From assembly GCA_913057235.1 (NCBI GenBank), contig CAJXNI010000025.1:1-41966 (forward strand): 41,966 nucleotides of DNA. Reading direction: 5' to 3'. Below the pieces are notes generated by a model. It saw nothing but the letters and a program-made list of their open reading frames with translations, was not told where the DNA came from and did not search any database. The DNA is from an uncultured Bacteroidota bacterium (GTDB lineage: Bacteria > Bacteroidota > Bacteroidia > Flavobacteriales > Schleiferiaceae). Within the stretch, counting starts at the first letter, position 1; the number at the start of each line of letters is the position of its first letter. Both the position numbers and the translations under genes were made by a program. Shown here piece by piece: positions 31,993 through 41,215 of the stretch.

Positions 31993-32005
31993 GAATTATT
32001 TTTTT

Positions 32006-32013
32006 CAAAACTA
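32006..32013 (-). promoter_or_regulatory. kdsB promoter -7 box TAGTTTTG
   Basis: Exact TAnnTTTG on the minus strand, 13 bases before the TTG start codon. No clear TTG at -33. Confidence 0.5.
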
Positions 32014-32051
32014 AGCAATGCGCTTAAGCTGGAATTACCCGCGCATTTGAG

Positions 32052-32059
32052 TAATTTTG
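32052..32059 (+). promoter_or_regulatory. promoter -7 box TAATTTTG of the DUF6095 gene
   Basis: Exact TAnnTTTG ending 4 bases before the ATG, which would again give a near-leaderless transcript. Confidence 0.5.
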
Positions 32060-32063
32060 GTAC

Positions 32064-32288
32064 ATGGCTTCTGATAAAGACAAAATTGCAAAAGGCATGC
32101 GCTTTCTGGCCATAGCCTTACCGCTTATTTTCACCGCACCGGGTATTTTCTATTTGGCCGGTATTCCGGCATACCAAAAGGGTAACTACCTGTGGCTTGT
32201 AGCCAGTATAATTCTCATGCTGGTAGCGGTGTTTTTTATGGTAAAAGGCTTGCGCACCGTGCTGGCGGGTTTTTTTGATCAAGATTAA
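32064..32288 (+). CDS. small DUF6095-type inner-membrane protein
   Basis: 74 residues, charged N-terminus then two membrane helices (about 12-33 and 42-65) and a short F-F-D-Q-D tail. Matches the size and pattern of DUF6095 proteins found across Flavobacteriales. Function unknown. Overlaps the end of the convergent gene at 32285 by 4 bases. Confidence 0.78.
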   Translation: MASDKDKIAKGMRFLAIALPLIFTAPGIFYLAGIPAYQKGNYLWLVASIILMLVAVFFMVKGLRTVLAGFFDQD

Positions 32289-32899
32289 AAACGGGCGCCT
32301 ACCGAAATACCGCCTAAGGCATGCGGTGACCAAAGATTGTCCCATCCATCCCCCGTTAGGTAGAGAGAACCATCGGGATTGAAGCGTTGGTCTTCCCAGC
32401 GAATGTGCACTACACCCAAGTGCAAATAACCGCCCAGGTAAAAGCTTCCCAAGCTGTACTGCAAAACAAATTGACCCAGGTAATAATTATTGCGCTGGTC
32501 AATCTTTACGGATCTCTCAATTCCTTGAAAATTCACGCTTTTGGCAAAGCCCTTAAGGTGTTTTTGACCAAATTTAGGCCCGTACCAAAACCTTGCTTTA
32601 CCGGCATTTTCTAAGGGAAGCATAAACGAAATAAAACAGGTGCTGCCGCTTGCTTCATAAAGTTGGGGCAATAAATTGATGTCATCACTCACACTGGGAA
32701 TGGAGAAATAATCGCGCTGGTGATCTTGGTATTGCACACTAATCAGTTGCCGGCCCGGAAGTTCAAAATTCAATTGGGCATTTACACCGTAGACAAAACG
32801 AAAGGGAGCGGTTTCCAGGCTTAGATTGGTTTGAGCGCTAGCTCTTATCGATAGCAAGAAAAGAGTCCCCATTAGAAGTAAGGTGCGCTGTTTTTTCAT
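32285..32899 (-). CDS. hypothetical outer-membrane beta-barrel-like protein
   Basis: 204 residues. Signal peptide (about 22, ending A-S-A-Q) and a beta-strand-rich mature chain ending G-G-I-S-V-G-A-R-F with terminal Phe, as in outer-membrane barrels. Small size suggests an 8-strand barrel. No family recognised. Located 38 bases after rlmD on the same strand, so it may be read through from it. Confidence 0.7.
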   Translation of the reverse strand: MKKQRTLLLMGTLFLLSIRASAQTNLSLETAPFRFVYGVNAQLNFELPGRQLISVQYQDHQRDYFSIPSVSDDINLLPQLYEASGSTCFISFMLPLENAGKARFWYGPKFGQKHLKGFAKSVNFQGIERSVKIDQRNNYYLGQFVLQYSLGSFYLGGYLHLGVVHIRWEDQRFNPDGSLYLTGDGWDNLWSPHALGGISVGARF

Positions 32900-32937
32900 A
32901 TTATGAGCTCTAATTTAGGGTTTCTAAAACCGCTGCC

Positions 32938-34371
32938 CTAAACCTTCTCAAACAGCGCCACACTTTCAATGTGCGCGGTATGCGGGAACTGGTCTACTAA
33001 ACTGAATTTTTTAAGCTGGTAGCCAGCCTCAGCCAATTGCAGGCAATCACGGGCTTGGGTAGCTGGGTTGCAACTGATGTACACCATCCGTTCAGCGCCT
33101 AGCTTAATCACCTTTCTAAGGGTTTTAGGGGCAATGCCGGCCCGGGGTGGGTCCAGCGTTAGCGTATTAATTTTACCGCTGTATTGCGGATTGTTGAGCA
33201 GAAATTTACCTACGTCTGCGGCATAGAACTTAAGACCCTGTAAGCCATTAGCCTCCGCATTTTGTCGCGCATCCTGCACCGCCTCTTCCACCAGCTCAAC
33301 ACCAATAATTTGCGCCTTTTCAGCCCTTTGCGCCAGCAACTGCGTAATGGTGCCTGTGCCGCTAAACAGGTCTAAAATATAAGGCTTGCTAGTAGGTTCT
33401 TTTTCAAACACATAATCCAGGGCCTTTTGGTACAGCCTTTCGGCCGAAGCCGGATTGGTTTGGAAAAAGCTTTCCAGGCTGATGCTAAAGCGCAAGCCAT
33501 TGATTTCTTCTTCTATAAAATCCTGGCCGTGCAGAATCTCTTGCTGGCCATCGGTGCTTTTAGGCCGGTCTGAAATGTCGTCATTAACGGTGTGCACCAG
33601 GCCCGCCAGCCGATCGCCTAACTCAGCTAGCACAAAATTTTTAAAACCATCGGCATCAAAGGCCTGCAATTGGCTGCTGCTGGTCACAAGGTTCAGTAAA
33701 AGGTGATCATGCAAAAAGCTCTTTTTCACCGCCAGCATCCGGCAAAAGCCGCTGTTCTTTTTACTGTGCCAGGCACTAAAACCGCGGCTGGTAAAATATT
33801 CCTGAATTTTGGGAATGAACTTTTCCAGTTGCGCATCAAACATGCCGCTATCGCCCAAAAGGGGTTCTACCGCCAGCCATTGGCCGCGCTTTTTAAAGCC
33901 CAGCGCAAACTCATCTACAAAAGCATCCTGGGCCGCATCATAGGCTACAGCCGAAAAAGAGTACTCCATTTTGTTGCGGTAATGGAAACTGCGGGGCGAG
34001 CTTACAAATTCATCCAGCAAACCCTCGGGCTCCGCAATTTTACCAATGCGCCTGAAAAGCTCCAGCGTACTTTTTTGCTTGTATTGGCGCTGATCTTCCA
34101 GCGGCAAAGTGATGTAAGGCGCTCCCGGTATAGGGTAGTAAGCGGTTTTTGCCTCCTGGGGCGATGGCTGCAAAACTTGCATCAGCTTGGCTTCGGCATA
34201 GCGGGCTTTGGGCTTTACCACCCGTACCTTAACCACCTGGCCAGGGATGGTATTGGGCACAAAAACCACATAATCGCCATCAGCGGTAGCTATTTTGGCT
34301 ATTCCCTTGCCACCAAAGGCAAGGTCGCTAATGGTTAACTCCGTTACTTCATTTCGGTGAAAGGGGCGCAT
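32938..34371 (-). CDS. rlmD: 23S rRNA (uracil-C5)-methyltransferase RlmD-like, without Fe-S cysteines
   Basis: 477 residues. TRAM domain (about 8-66), then a region at 77-98 where RlmD/RumA normally has the C-x5-C-x2-C cluster; here it reads Y-P-I-P-G-A-P-Y-I-T-L-P with no Cys. The methyltransferase domain has D-L-F-S-G-T-G-T-I, D-P-P-R-A-G and the catalytic Cys in Y-I-S-C-N-P. It methylates a uridine in 23S rRNA or, less likely, tRNA. Whether the exact target is U1939 cannot be told. Divergent from rocD with overlapping promoters. Confidence 0.87.
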   Translation of the reverse strand: MRPFHRNEVTELTISDLAFGGKGIAKIATADGDYVVFVPNTIPGQVVKVRVVKPKARYAEAKLMQVLQPSPQEAKTAYYPIPGAPYITLPLEDQRQYKQKSTLELFRRIGKIAEPEGLLDEFVSSPRSFHYRNKMEYSFSAVAYDAAQDAFVDEFALGFKKRGQWLAVEPLLGDSGMFDAQLEKFIPKIQEYFTSRGFSAWHSKKNSGFCRMLAVKKSFLHDHLLLNLVTSSSQLQAFDADGFKNFVLAELGDRLAGLVHTVNDDISDRPKSTDGQQEILHGQDFIEEEINGLRFSISLESFFQTNPASAERLYQKALDYVFEKEPTSKPYILDLFSGTGTITQLLAQRAEKAQIIGVELVEEAVQDARQNAEANGLQGLKFYAADVGKFLLNNPQYSGKINTLTLDPPRAGIAPKTLRKVIKLGAERMVYISCNPATQARDCLQLAEAGYQLKKFSLVDQFPHTAHIESVALFEKV

Positions 34372-34388
34372 ACGTTTGTTTCTGCCGG

Positions 34389-34417
34389 CAAAATTACCCT
34401 ATTTTGCCACCTCACAA
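34389..34417 (-). promoter_or_regulatory. rlmD promoter TTG-N18-TAATTTTG
   Basis: Minus strand: TTG at 34415-34417 and TAATTTTG at 34389-34396. Good fit to the Bacteroidota consensus, 17 bases before the rlmD ATG. Confidence 0.65.
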
Positions 34418-34433
34418 GCGTTAGCTATATTTT
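34404..34433 (+). promoter_or_regulatory. rocD promoter TTG-N19-TATATTTT
   Basis: TTG at 34404-34406, 19 bases, then TATATTTT (34426-34433; one mismatch to TAnnTTTG), 15 bases before the rocD ATG. It overlaps the rlmD promoter on the other strand. Confidence 0.5.
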
Positions 34434-34448
34434 AGTAAAAGATACATT

Positions 34449-35732
34449 ATGCAAACTACCCAAGATACCAGTCGCTCTGAAGAATTGATGGAGCTTGAAA
34501 ATAAATACGGAGCCCATAACTACCACCCGCTACCCGTTGTGCTAGACCGTGGAGAGGGGGTTTACGTTTGGGACGTGGAAGGGAAAAAATACTACGATTT
34601 CCTCTCGGCCTACTCAGCCGTAAATCAAGGCCACTGTCACCCAGCCATTATTGGCACCTTAAAAGAGCAGGCCGAAAAAATGACCCTCACCAGCCGGGCT
34701 TTTTACAATTCCAGACTGGGAGTATTTGATCAGTACATCACCGAGTATTTTAAGTTTGACAAGGTGCTTCCCATGAATACGGGTGCCGAGGCGGTTGAAA
34801 CGGCCCTAAAGATTTGCCGGAAATGGGCGCAGGAAGTGAAGGGCCTACCCGCAGACGACACTAAAATTATTGTAGCCGAAAATAATTTTCACGGTCGCAC
34901 CACCACCATCGTGTCTTTTAGCAATGATGAAGATGCCCGCAAGGGTTTTGGTCCTTACACGCCTGGTTTTGTGCGCATTGACTATAACAATGTTGAAGCT
35001 TTGGAAGAGGCCTTGCAAATGGAGAACGTAGCGGGATTTCTGGTGGAGCCCATTCAGGGGGAAGCTGGAGTAGTTACTCCAGATGACGAGTATTTACGCA
35101 AGGCCCGTGCACTGTGCTCCAAGCACAACGTTTTGCTCATGACCGATGAGATTCAGACGGGTATTGGCCGCACGGGAGCCTTACTAGCCAGCTGTGGCAA
35201 ATGTGACTGTGCCGGGCACTGCGAGCGCCAGGAAGCTACCTACATACGCCCTGATGTATTGATTTTAGGCAAAGCCCTTAGTGGTGGTGCTTATCCCGTA
35301 TCTGCCGTTTTAGCCGATGACCCGATTATGAATGTGATAAAACCAGGGCAGCACGGCAGTACCTTTGGCGGAAATCCATTGGGCGTAGAAGTGGCCATGG
35401 CCGCTTTAAATGTAATTCGCGATGAGAAGCTTACCCAAAATGCCCGTGAGCTGGGTGAACTGTTTCGTAGTGAAATGAACACTTACATCGCGCAAAGCAA
35501 GATTGTAAAACTGGTACGCGGCCGTGGCTTGTTGAACGCCATTGTGATTAACGACAGCCCCGATAGCGATACCGCCTGGAATATTTGCATGCGCTTGCGC
35601 GATAACGGTCTGCTGGCCAAACCTACCCACGGTAACATTATTAGATTTGCGCCTCCTTTGGTGATGAATGAAGCGCAACTACGTGATTGTGTGTCCATCA
35701 TTTGCAAGACTTTAGAAGAGTTTGAGAATTAA
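34449..35732 (+). CDS. rocD: ornithine aminotransferase with Cys-rich insert
   Basis: 427 residues. Class III PLP aminotransferase that converts ornithine and 2-oxoglutarate to glutamate semialdehyde and glutamate. Motifs: [38 protein letters not shown] lysine K275 in L-G-K-A-L-S-G-G. Between R-T-G and R-P-D-V there is an insert with C249-x2-C252-x-C254-x3-C258, where the common form has a short Cys-poor loop. Four such thiols could bind a metal. Single-gene unit ending at a strong terminator. Confidence 0.94.
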   Translation: MQTTQDTSRSEELMELENKYGAHNYHPLPVVLDRGEGVYVWDVEGKKYYDFLSAYSAVNQGHCHPAIIGTLKEQAEKMTLTSRAFYNSRLGVFDQYITEYFKFDKVLPMNTGAEAVETALKICRKWAQEVKGLPADDTKIIVAENNFHGRTTTIVSFSNDEDARKGFGPYTPGFVRIDYNNVEALEEALQMENVAGFLVEPIQGEAGVVTPDDEYLRKARALCSKHNVLLMTDEIQTGIGRTGALLASCGKCDCAGHCERQEATYIRPDVLILGKALSGGAYPVSAVLADDPIMNVIKPGQHGSTFGGNPLGVEVAMAALNVIRDEKLTQNARELGELFRSEMNTYIAQSKIVKLVRGRGLLNAIVINDSPDSDTAWNICMRLRDNGLLAKPTHGNIIRFAPPLVMNEAQLRDCVSIICKTLEEFEN

Positions 35733-35750
35733 TAGCAAATAGCATCCATT

Positions 35751-35779
35751 AAAAAGGCGGCCCGCGGGCCGCCTTTTTT
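35751..35779. terminator. bidirectional terminator between rocD and aceA
   Basis: AAAAAGGCGGCCC and GGGCCGCCTTTTT form a near-perfect 13-bp palindrome with A and T tracts on both sides. It serves the two convergent genes. Confidence 0.92.
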
Positions 35780-35801
35780 GTTCAATTAAGCAAAACAACC
35801 A

Positions 35802-37082
35802 CTAGCCAAACTGGGCAGTTTCAGTACTGCCTTGCATAGCCGTGGTAGAGCTTTGGCCGTTGGTAATGGTGTTTTGAAGGGCGTCAAAAAAGCCGGTGCC
35901 CACAAAAGACTGGTGTTTAACCGCTCTAAAACCTTCTTTTTGTAAGGCAAATTCGCGCTCTTGCAGCTCGCTGTAGCCAGCCATGCCTCTTTCGCGGTAA
36001 GCGCTGGCCAGCTCAAACATTGAGGTGTTGAGCGCGTGAAAGCCTGCCAGGGTGATAAACTGGAATTTGAAGCCTAGCGCAGCCAATTCTTCGCGGAAGC
36101 AAAGCATTTCTTTACGGCTTAATTTAGCTGCCCAGTTGAAAGAGGGAGAGCAGTTGTAGGCCAGCATTTTACCAGGGAACTGCGCGTGTACGGCTTGTGC
36201 AAATTCCCGGGCTTGTTCTAGGTTGGGATTGCTGGTTTCCATCCAAAGTAAATCTGCATAAGGGGCATAGCTTAAGGCGCGGTCAATAGCCTGCGCCACG
36301 CCATTGTTGACCCTGAAAAAGCCTTCTGAAGTGCGCTTACCCGTGGTGAATTTTTGGTCGCGTGCGTCTACATCTGAAGTGAGAAGGTCGGCTGCATCAG
36401 CATCGGTGCGGGCAATGATGAGGGTGGGAACGTCTAACACGTCACTGGCCAGCCGTGCGGCCACCAGTTTATTAATGGCCTCAGAGGTGGGTACCAGCAC
36501 TTTACCGCCCAGGTGCCCACATTTTTTGGCGCTGCTTAGTTGATCTTCAAAATGCACACCGGCTGCACCGGCTCTAATCATACCAGCCATTAACTCATAG
36601 GCGTTAAGGTTGCCGCCAAAACCGGCTTCGGCATCAGCCACAATGGGTACCATGTAGTCTTTGTTACCTACGCCATTTACACTTTGTATTTGGCTAGATC
36701 GCAATAGCGCGTTGTTGATGCGCTGCACCACCATGGGTACCGAGTTAGCCGGGTACAAGCTTTGGTCTGGGTACATTTCCCCGGCAATATTGGCATCGGC
36801 AGCCACTTGCCAACCGCTCAGGTAAATGGCTTCTAAACCGGCTTCAACTTCTTGAATGGCCTGGTTACCGGTTAGCGCACCAAGCCCGGCTACGTAATCT
36901 TGGTTCTTGAGTTTATGCCAAAGTTTGGTGGCACCCATGCGGGCCAGGCTGTGCTCTATGTGTACTCCTCCGCGTAAGCGTATTACTTCTGCGGCCGTGT
37001 AAGGGCGTTCAATGCCTTTCCAGCGTGGGTCATTTTTCCAGTTATTACTTAGTTCAGCGGCTTGTTTCTCTTGATTTGTCAT
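35802..37082 (-). CDS. aceA: isocitrate lyase
   Basis: 426 residues. Splits isocitrate to glyoxylate and succinate, first step of the glyoxylate shunt. Active-site loop K-K-C-G-H-L-G-G (186-193, catalytic C188), substrate/metal motif [10 protein letters not shown] and N-C-S-P-S-F-N-W. Second gene of the aceB-aceA operon, 33 bases after aceB. Allows growth on acetate, fatty acids and other C2 sources. Length is the typical bacterial one. Confidence 0.97.
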   Translation of the reverse strand: MTNQEKQAAELSNNWKNDPRWKGIERPYTAAEVIRLRGGVHIEHSLARMGATKLWHKLKNQDYVAGLGALTGNQAIQEVEAGLEAIYLSGWQVAADANIAGEMYPDQSLYPANSVPMVVQRINNALLRSSQIQSVNGVGNKDYMVPIVADAEAGFGGNLNAYELMAGMIRAGAAGVHFEDQLSSAKKCGHLGGKVLVPTSEAINKLVAARLASDVLDVPTLIIARTDADAADLLTSDVDARDQKFTTGKRTSEGFFRVNNGVAQAIDRALSYAPYADLLWMETSNPNLEQAREFAQAVHAQFPGKMLAYNCSPSFNWAAKLSRKEMLCFREELAALGFKFQFITLAGFHALNTSMFELASAYRERGMAGYSELQEREFALQKEGFRAVKHQSFVGTGFFDALQNTITNGQSSTTAMQGSTETAQFG

Positions 37083-37115
37083 GATGTTTGTTTTTAAGTG
37101 TATGGGTAATTGGAT

Positions 37116-38699
37116 TTAAAGAAGAGGGTAGGCTTTAAGGGTTAAGAATTCTGTGAAATGCGGGTTAGTAACCAGCTTATTGAAAATTTGCGCAGCCTGA
37201 CTGATTTGCGGCCGCCAGGCGGGGCTGTAACCGTTGTTCACCTTTAATTTCAGAAGTTCTTCCTGAAATAAACTTTCATAAAGGGCCTTATCAAAAAGCC
37301 GTCCGTCTTGCAGGTGTACCTGCTCCTGTAGCCACTGCCAAATTTGGGTGCGTGAAATTTCGGCTGTAGCCGCATCTTCCATTAAATTGTTGATGGCCGC
37401 AGCGCCTTGCCCACTGAGCCAGGCCGCCAAGTATAAAACGCCTACGCGGATGTTTTTCCTGGCTCCTTGTTCGGTGATGTTACCTTGGGGCACGTATAAA
37501 AGAGTTTCTCCTTCGGGCACTTGGCTGGGACGTTTCTCAATTTGGTTGGGAGTGGGCATGTGTTGGTCAAAAACCTCTAAGGCAATGGGTACTAGTGCGG
37601 GGTGCGCTACCCAGGTGCCATCGTGGCCTTTTTGCACTTCATGCAGCTTGTCTTTGCGCACTTTCTCCAGCGCGGCTTGGTGCGCCTCTGCATCATTTTT
37701 AATAGGAATTTGGGCGGCCATACCGCCCATGGCATGCACCCCTCTTTTATGGCAGGCTTCTATCACCCAAGTGGTATACGCTTCCATGCAAGGCACATTC
37801 ATGGTTACTTCGTCTCGGTTAGGGAACACAAAATCTTTACGGTTTTTAAAACGCTTGATAAAAGAGAAAATGTAATCCCAACGGCCGCAATTGAGGCCGG
37901 CACTGTGATCTTTTAGTGCAAATAAAATTTCTTCCAATTGAAAGCTAGCGGTTATGGTCTCAATAAGTACAGTGGCCTTGATGGTGCCCTGTGGAATGCT
38001 CAGATAATCCTGAGCGAAAACAAATACCTCATTCCAAAGTACCGCCTCTTGGTGGTGCTCAATTTTTGGTAGGTAAAAGTAAGGCCCGGTGCCGCTGCTT
38101 AGGAGTGCTTGTGCATTGTGGAAAAAGTAAAGGCCAAAGTCAAAAAGGCTGGCACTCATTTCCTGACCGTTTACCCGCACGTGTTTTTCATTTAAATGCC
38201 AGCCTCTGGGCCTAACCATTAGCGTAGCTGTCTTTGCCTTAAGGCGGTATTCTTTTTTTGGCGTGCTCATTTGTAAGGTGCCACGCACAGCTTCGTAGAG
38301 ATTACGCTGGCCATTCAAACAGTTAGTCCAGGTAGGGGCGTTGCTATCTTCAAAATCAGCCATAAAAACCCGGGCGCCAGAATTAAGGGCGTTAATGACC
38401 ATTTTACGGTCAACCGGTCCCGTAATTTCTACCCTGCGGTCCTGCAGGTCTTGCGGTAGCGCGGCAACCTGCCATTCGCTTTGGCGGATGTGGCTCGTTT
38501 GCGGATCCATCCGGGGCGTATAACCCCGGTCTATTTGCTCTTGTATGCTTTCTCGGTCAGCCAGCAATTCCAGTCTTTTGCCATTAAACCGATGGTGCAG
38601 GGCCTCTAAAAACTCCAGTGCTGGCTGGCTTAAGAGAAAATGCGTTCCGCTGGGTAGGTCTTTGGTGAAGGTGATGTCTTGATGCGTTAAGGTGTACAT
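37116..38699 (-). CDS. aceB: malate synthase A
   Basis: 527 residues, the length of the A isoform. Joins glyoxylate and acetyl-CoA to malate. Motifs: G-P-V-D-R-K-M-V-I-N-A-L-N-S-G-A, M-A-D-F-E-D-S-N-A-P-T-W, L-N-C-G-R-W-D-Y-I-F-S and G-H-D-G-T-W-V-A-H-P. First gene of the glyoxylate operon with aceA. Its promoter (38719-38749) carries operator-like palindromes, and the divergent gene is a RamB-like regulator that probably controls it. Confidence 0.97.
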   Translation of the reverse strand: MYTLTHQDITFTKDLPSGTHFLLSQPALEFLEALHHRFNGKRLELLADRESIQEQIDRGYTPRMDPQTSHIRQSEWQVAALPQDLQDRRVEITGPVDRKMVINALNSGARVFMADFEDSNAPTWTNCLNGQRNLYEAVRGTLQMSTPKKEYRLKAKTATLMVRPRGWHLNEKHVRVNGQEMSASLFDFGLYFFHNAQALLSSGTGPYFYLPKIEHHQEAVLWNEVFVFAQDYLSIPQGTIKATVLIETITASFQLEEILFALKDHSAGLNCGRWDYIFSFIKRFKNRKDFVFPNRDEVTMNVPCMEAYTTWVIEACHKRGVHAMGGMAAQIPIKNDAEAHQAALEKVRKDKLHEVQKGHDGTWVAHPALVPIALEVFDQHMPTPNQIEKRPSQVPEGETLLYVPQGNITEQGARKNIRVGVLYLAAWLSGQGAAAINNLMEDAATAEISRTQIWQWLQEQVHLQDGRLFDKALYESLFQEELLKLKVNNGYSPAWRPQISQAAQIFNKLVTNPHFTEFLTLKAYPLL

Positions 38700-38718
38700 G
38701 GTTGAATTATTTACAGGA

Positions 38719-38749
38719 CAAACCTAATAAAGCGAAAAGTAAAAAACAA
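38719..38749 (-). promoter_or_regulatory. aceBA promoter TTG-N20-TAGGTTTG
   Basis: Minus strand: TTG at 38747-38749 and an exact TAGGTTTG at 38719-38726, with a 20-base spacer. It lies 19 bases before the aceB ATG. The AGCGAA half-site (38731-38736) lies in the spacer, and the palindrome begins at the -33 box. Confidence 0.75.
38731..38736. promoter_or_regulatory. operator half-site AGCGAA inside the aceB promoter spacer
   Basis: Same six bases as the arm of the palindrome at 38749-38762. Its centre is 22 bases, about two helical turns, from the palindrome centre. Confidence 0.45.
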
Positions 38750-38762
38750 GCGAACGTTCGCT
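38749..38762. promoter_or_regulatory. 14-bp palindromic operator AGCGAACGTTCGCT
   Basis: Exact self-complementary 14-mer between aceB and the divergent RamB-like gene, starting at the aceB -33 box. Half-sites of the same sequence occur on both sides (38731-38736 and 38808-38813). Binding by the neighbouring regulator is inferred. Confidence 0.6.
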
Positions 38763-38807
38763 AAAAAGATAAAAACGCTTAATTCAAATCTAAGATTATT
38801 GACTACT

Positions 38808-38813
38808 TTCGCT
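38808..38813. promoter_or_regulatory. operator half-site TTCGCT at the regulator start region
   Basis: Inverted copy of the AGCGAA half-site, overlapping a TACTTTCG box (38804-38811) that may be the regulator's own -7 element. Fits autoregulation. Confidence 0.4.
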
Positions 38814-38825
38814 CAAAAAATTTCT

Positions 38826-40307
38826 ATGCAGGAAGCGCATATCCGCAGCATTTTCGGACTTAAATTAAGGCAGTTACGAGAAGCTAAAAAATTTTCACTT
38901 TTTGGACTTTCTAAGAAAACGGGGCTGTCAAAATCCTATCTGAATGAAATTGAAAAGGGTAAAAAATATCCTAAGACCGATAAGGTATTGGTTCTGGCTA
39001 AAGCCTTGGAGGTAGAGTACGATGAACTGGTAAGCCTGAAGTTAAGCGGTAAAATGGCACCGGTAGCTGAAATGATTCAGAGTGGTATTTTGGAGGAAAT
39101 TCCCCTAAATCTTTTTGGCATGGAGGAGCAGCAGCTTATTGATATTATGGTGAGTGCGCCCGATAAGGTGAATGCCTTTATTTCCACCATGTTTGAATTA
39201 GCGCGCCAGCATAACGTGAGTCGCGACAAGTTTTTTCTAGCCGCATTGCGATCTTACCAAGAGCTCCACCACAACTACTTTAAAGAGTTAGAGCTTAAGG
39301 CCGAAGCGACAGCTCAAAAGTATCAGCTGCGCAATGAGGGTAAGCTGGAACTGCCCATTTTAGAGGAACTTTTGCAGGATGAATTTAACTATCAAATAGA
39401 TCGAGAAACACTAAAGGGGCGGGATGATTTACCTGCGGTGCGCTCTGTTTTTGTGCCCGGTAAGCGTCCTAAACTCCTTATTGACCCTGCTACCAATGAG
39501 TGGCAACAAATTTTTCTGCTGGCTAAAGAACTGGCATTTGTAGAGTTGGGCATTACCCAAAGGCCGGCCACCTTCACTTGGATAGACTTTGACCATTTTG
39601 AAGAGGTGCTCAATAATTTTTACGCCAGCTATTTTGCCGGGGCACTGGTAATTCCAGAGCAGGTTCTCAAGGCTGATTTGCAGCATTTCTTTCAGCAACC
39701 TCGTTGGGACCCAAACTTGCTGCAAGAGCTCTTGAAGAAATACACCTCTTCGGCTGAAACCTTATTTCAACGGCTGACCAATGTGTTGCCCGGTCATTTT
39801 GGTTTAGATAATCTTTTTTTCCTGCGTTTTGAATCGCCCACCGCAGAAGAAGAATACCATTTGAGCAAAGAGTTGCACTTAAGCAGACAGCATCAACCCC
39901 ACGCTACTGAGCGTGATGAGCACTACTGCCGTAGGTGGCTCTCATTGGATATTTTAAAAAACCCAGATCGCTACCAGCAAGGGGAGCAGGCTTTAGGGGT
40001 GCAGATTTCTCGCTACCCCAGGTCTAAAGATGAATACTTGGTTTTTAGTGTTCGCCAACCCGACTTGTTTAAATCCAACTACTATCGGAGCCTTACTATT
40101 GGATTGTCTTTAGATAAAAAACTGAAACGGCAGGTAAAGTTTATCCAGGATTCAAAGATCCCCGTAAGAGAGGTAAGCGTTACCTGCGAGAATTGCCCCA
40201 TTCAAGATTGCCAGGAGCGGGCCGTACCCGACACTAAATTGCGGCTTGAGCAGCAGCAGGCCTACATTAAAGCAGAAGTAACTAAGCTGCAGGAGTCATT
40301 CAGCTAA
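38826..40307 (+). CDS. RamB/ScfR-like XRE-family transcriptional regulator
   Basis: 493 residues from ATG 38826; an in-frame TTG 27 bases upstream overlaps the promoter region and is less likely. N-terminal XRE helix-turn-helix (about 6-62, [15 protein letters not shown]). Next comes a long middle domain with an IrrE-like region ([10 protein letters not shown]), and a C-terminal DUF2083-type part with C-E-N-C-P-I-Q-D-C (three Cys). RamB and ScfR control acetate, propionate and glyoxylate genes through acyl-CoA sensing. Placed divergently from aceBA, it is very likely their regulator. The end overlaps glsA by 4 bases. Confidence 0.86.
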   Translation: MQEAHIRSIFGLKLRQLREAKKFSLFGLSKKTGLSKSYLNEIEKGKKYPKTDKVLVLAKALEVEYDELVSLKLSGKMAPVAEMIQSGILEEIPLNLFGMEEQQLIDIMVSAPDKVNAFISTMFELARQHNVSRDKFFLAALRSYQELHHNYFKELELKAEATAQKYQLRNEGKLELPILEELLQDEFNYQIDRETLKGRDDLPAVRSVFVPGKRPKLLIDPATNEWQQIFLLAKELAFVELGITQRPATFTWIDFDHFEEVLNNFYASYFAGALVIPEQVLKADLQHFFQQPRWDPNLLQELLKKYTSSAETLFQRLTNVLPGHFGLDNLFFLRFESPTAEEEYHLSKELHLSRQHQPHATERDEHYCRRWLSLDILKNPDRYQQGEQALGVQISRYPRSKDEYLVFSVRQPDLFKSNYYRSLTIGLSLDKKLKRQVKFIQDSKIPVREVSVTCENCPIQDCQERAVPDTKLRLEQQQAYIKAEVTKLQESFS

Positions 40308-41215
40308 AAAATAGCCATTCCCGTTTTAGTGGTAAGTCGCTCTAAGGTTTTCATGCCTAAAACGGAGTTGCCCTGAGGGTTTAACCCCGGGCTCCCTACC
40401 GCCACACTGTATTTTCCAGGATACACGGCAACAATGCCACCTCCCACACCACTTTTGCCTGGTAGGCCTACTCTAAAGGCAAACTCTCCGGCCTCATCGT
40501 AAAAGCCACAGGTTTGCATGAGGGCGTTAATTCTCTGACTTTGCCGGGCACTAAGCAAGGCCTCTCATTCTAATGTTTTTCCAGCATTGGCATAAGGCAG
40601 AAAGGCTTCGGCCAGTTGCTGGCAGCTCATTAAAAGGCTGCACTGATAGTAGTAAAAATCCAGAACTTCTTCTACAGGATTGACAATATTGCCAAAGCTT
40701 CTAAGCATATTGGCCAGGGCCCGGTTTCTAAACCCTTCCTGGGCTTCGCTTTGCGCGATGGCCTTACTGTATTCAATATGAGGATCCTGGGTAAGCTCCC
40801 GCACGAATTGCAGAAAACCCTCCTTTGGATTTTGGAGGTTACTTACCAAAATATCGGCAATGACCAGCGCGCCACTATTTATGAACGGGTTACGCGGTAT
40901 GCCATCCTCATACTCCAGCAGCACCAGCGAATTGAAACTGGTACCCGAAGGTTCTACATCTACGCGGTCAAAAATGGAATCGCCTTGTAACTGCATGGCC
41001 AGAGCTAAACTGAAAACTTTGGTAATACTTTGGGCGCTAAAGGCTTCACGGGCATCACCCAGAGCAAAACAACTATCTTCTAAGGTTTTCAAAAAAACAC
41101 CGTATTTAGTAGGGTCTACCTTGGCTAATTCCGGGATGTAGCTGGCCACTTGGCCCGGTGCTTTTTCAGGCTCTAATTCCTGGTGAATTTCAGAGAAAAT
41201 TTGGTGGTAATCCAT
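40304..41215 (-). pseudogene. glsA: glutaminase A interrupted by an in-frame TGA
   Basis: Read through, the frame is 303 codons, the normal length of GlsA. It hydrolyses glutamine to glutamate and ammonia. The N-terminal part (216 residues) has the S63-x-x-K66 catalytic pair, N-P-F-I-N-S-G-A and N-R-A-L-A. A single TGA at 40565-40567 follows. After it the same frame continues E-A-L-L-S-A-R-Q...[26 protein letters not shown] to TAG 40304. The second part alone would need a TTG start at 40558. A serine-hydrolase fold cut there should be inactive. Cause could be a real nonsense mutation or a sequencing error. Confidence 0.88.

Noticed and set aside
33703-34338. 211-codon plus-strand ORF opposite rlmD
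   Set aside because: Entirely antisense to a clear rRNA methyltransferase; composition typical of a shadow frame.
40565-40567. Selenocysteine codon in glutaminase
   Set aside because: The position is in a variable loop before the A-R-Q motif, not a Cys site in the family, and no SECIS-like hairpin was noticed after it.
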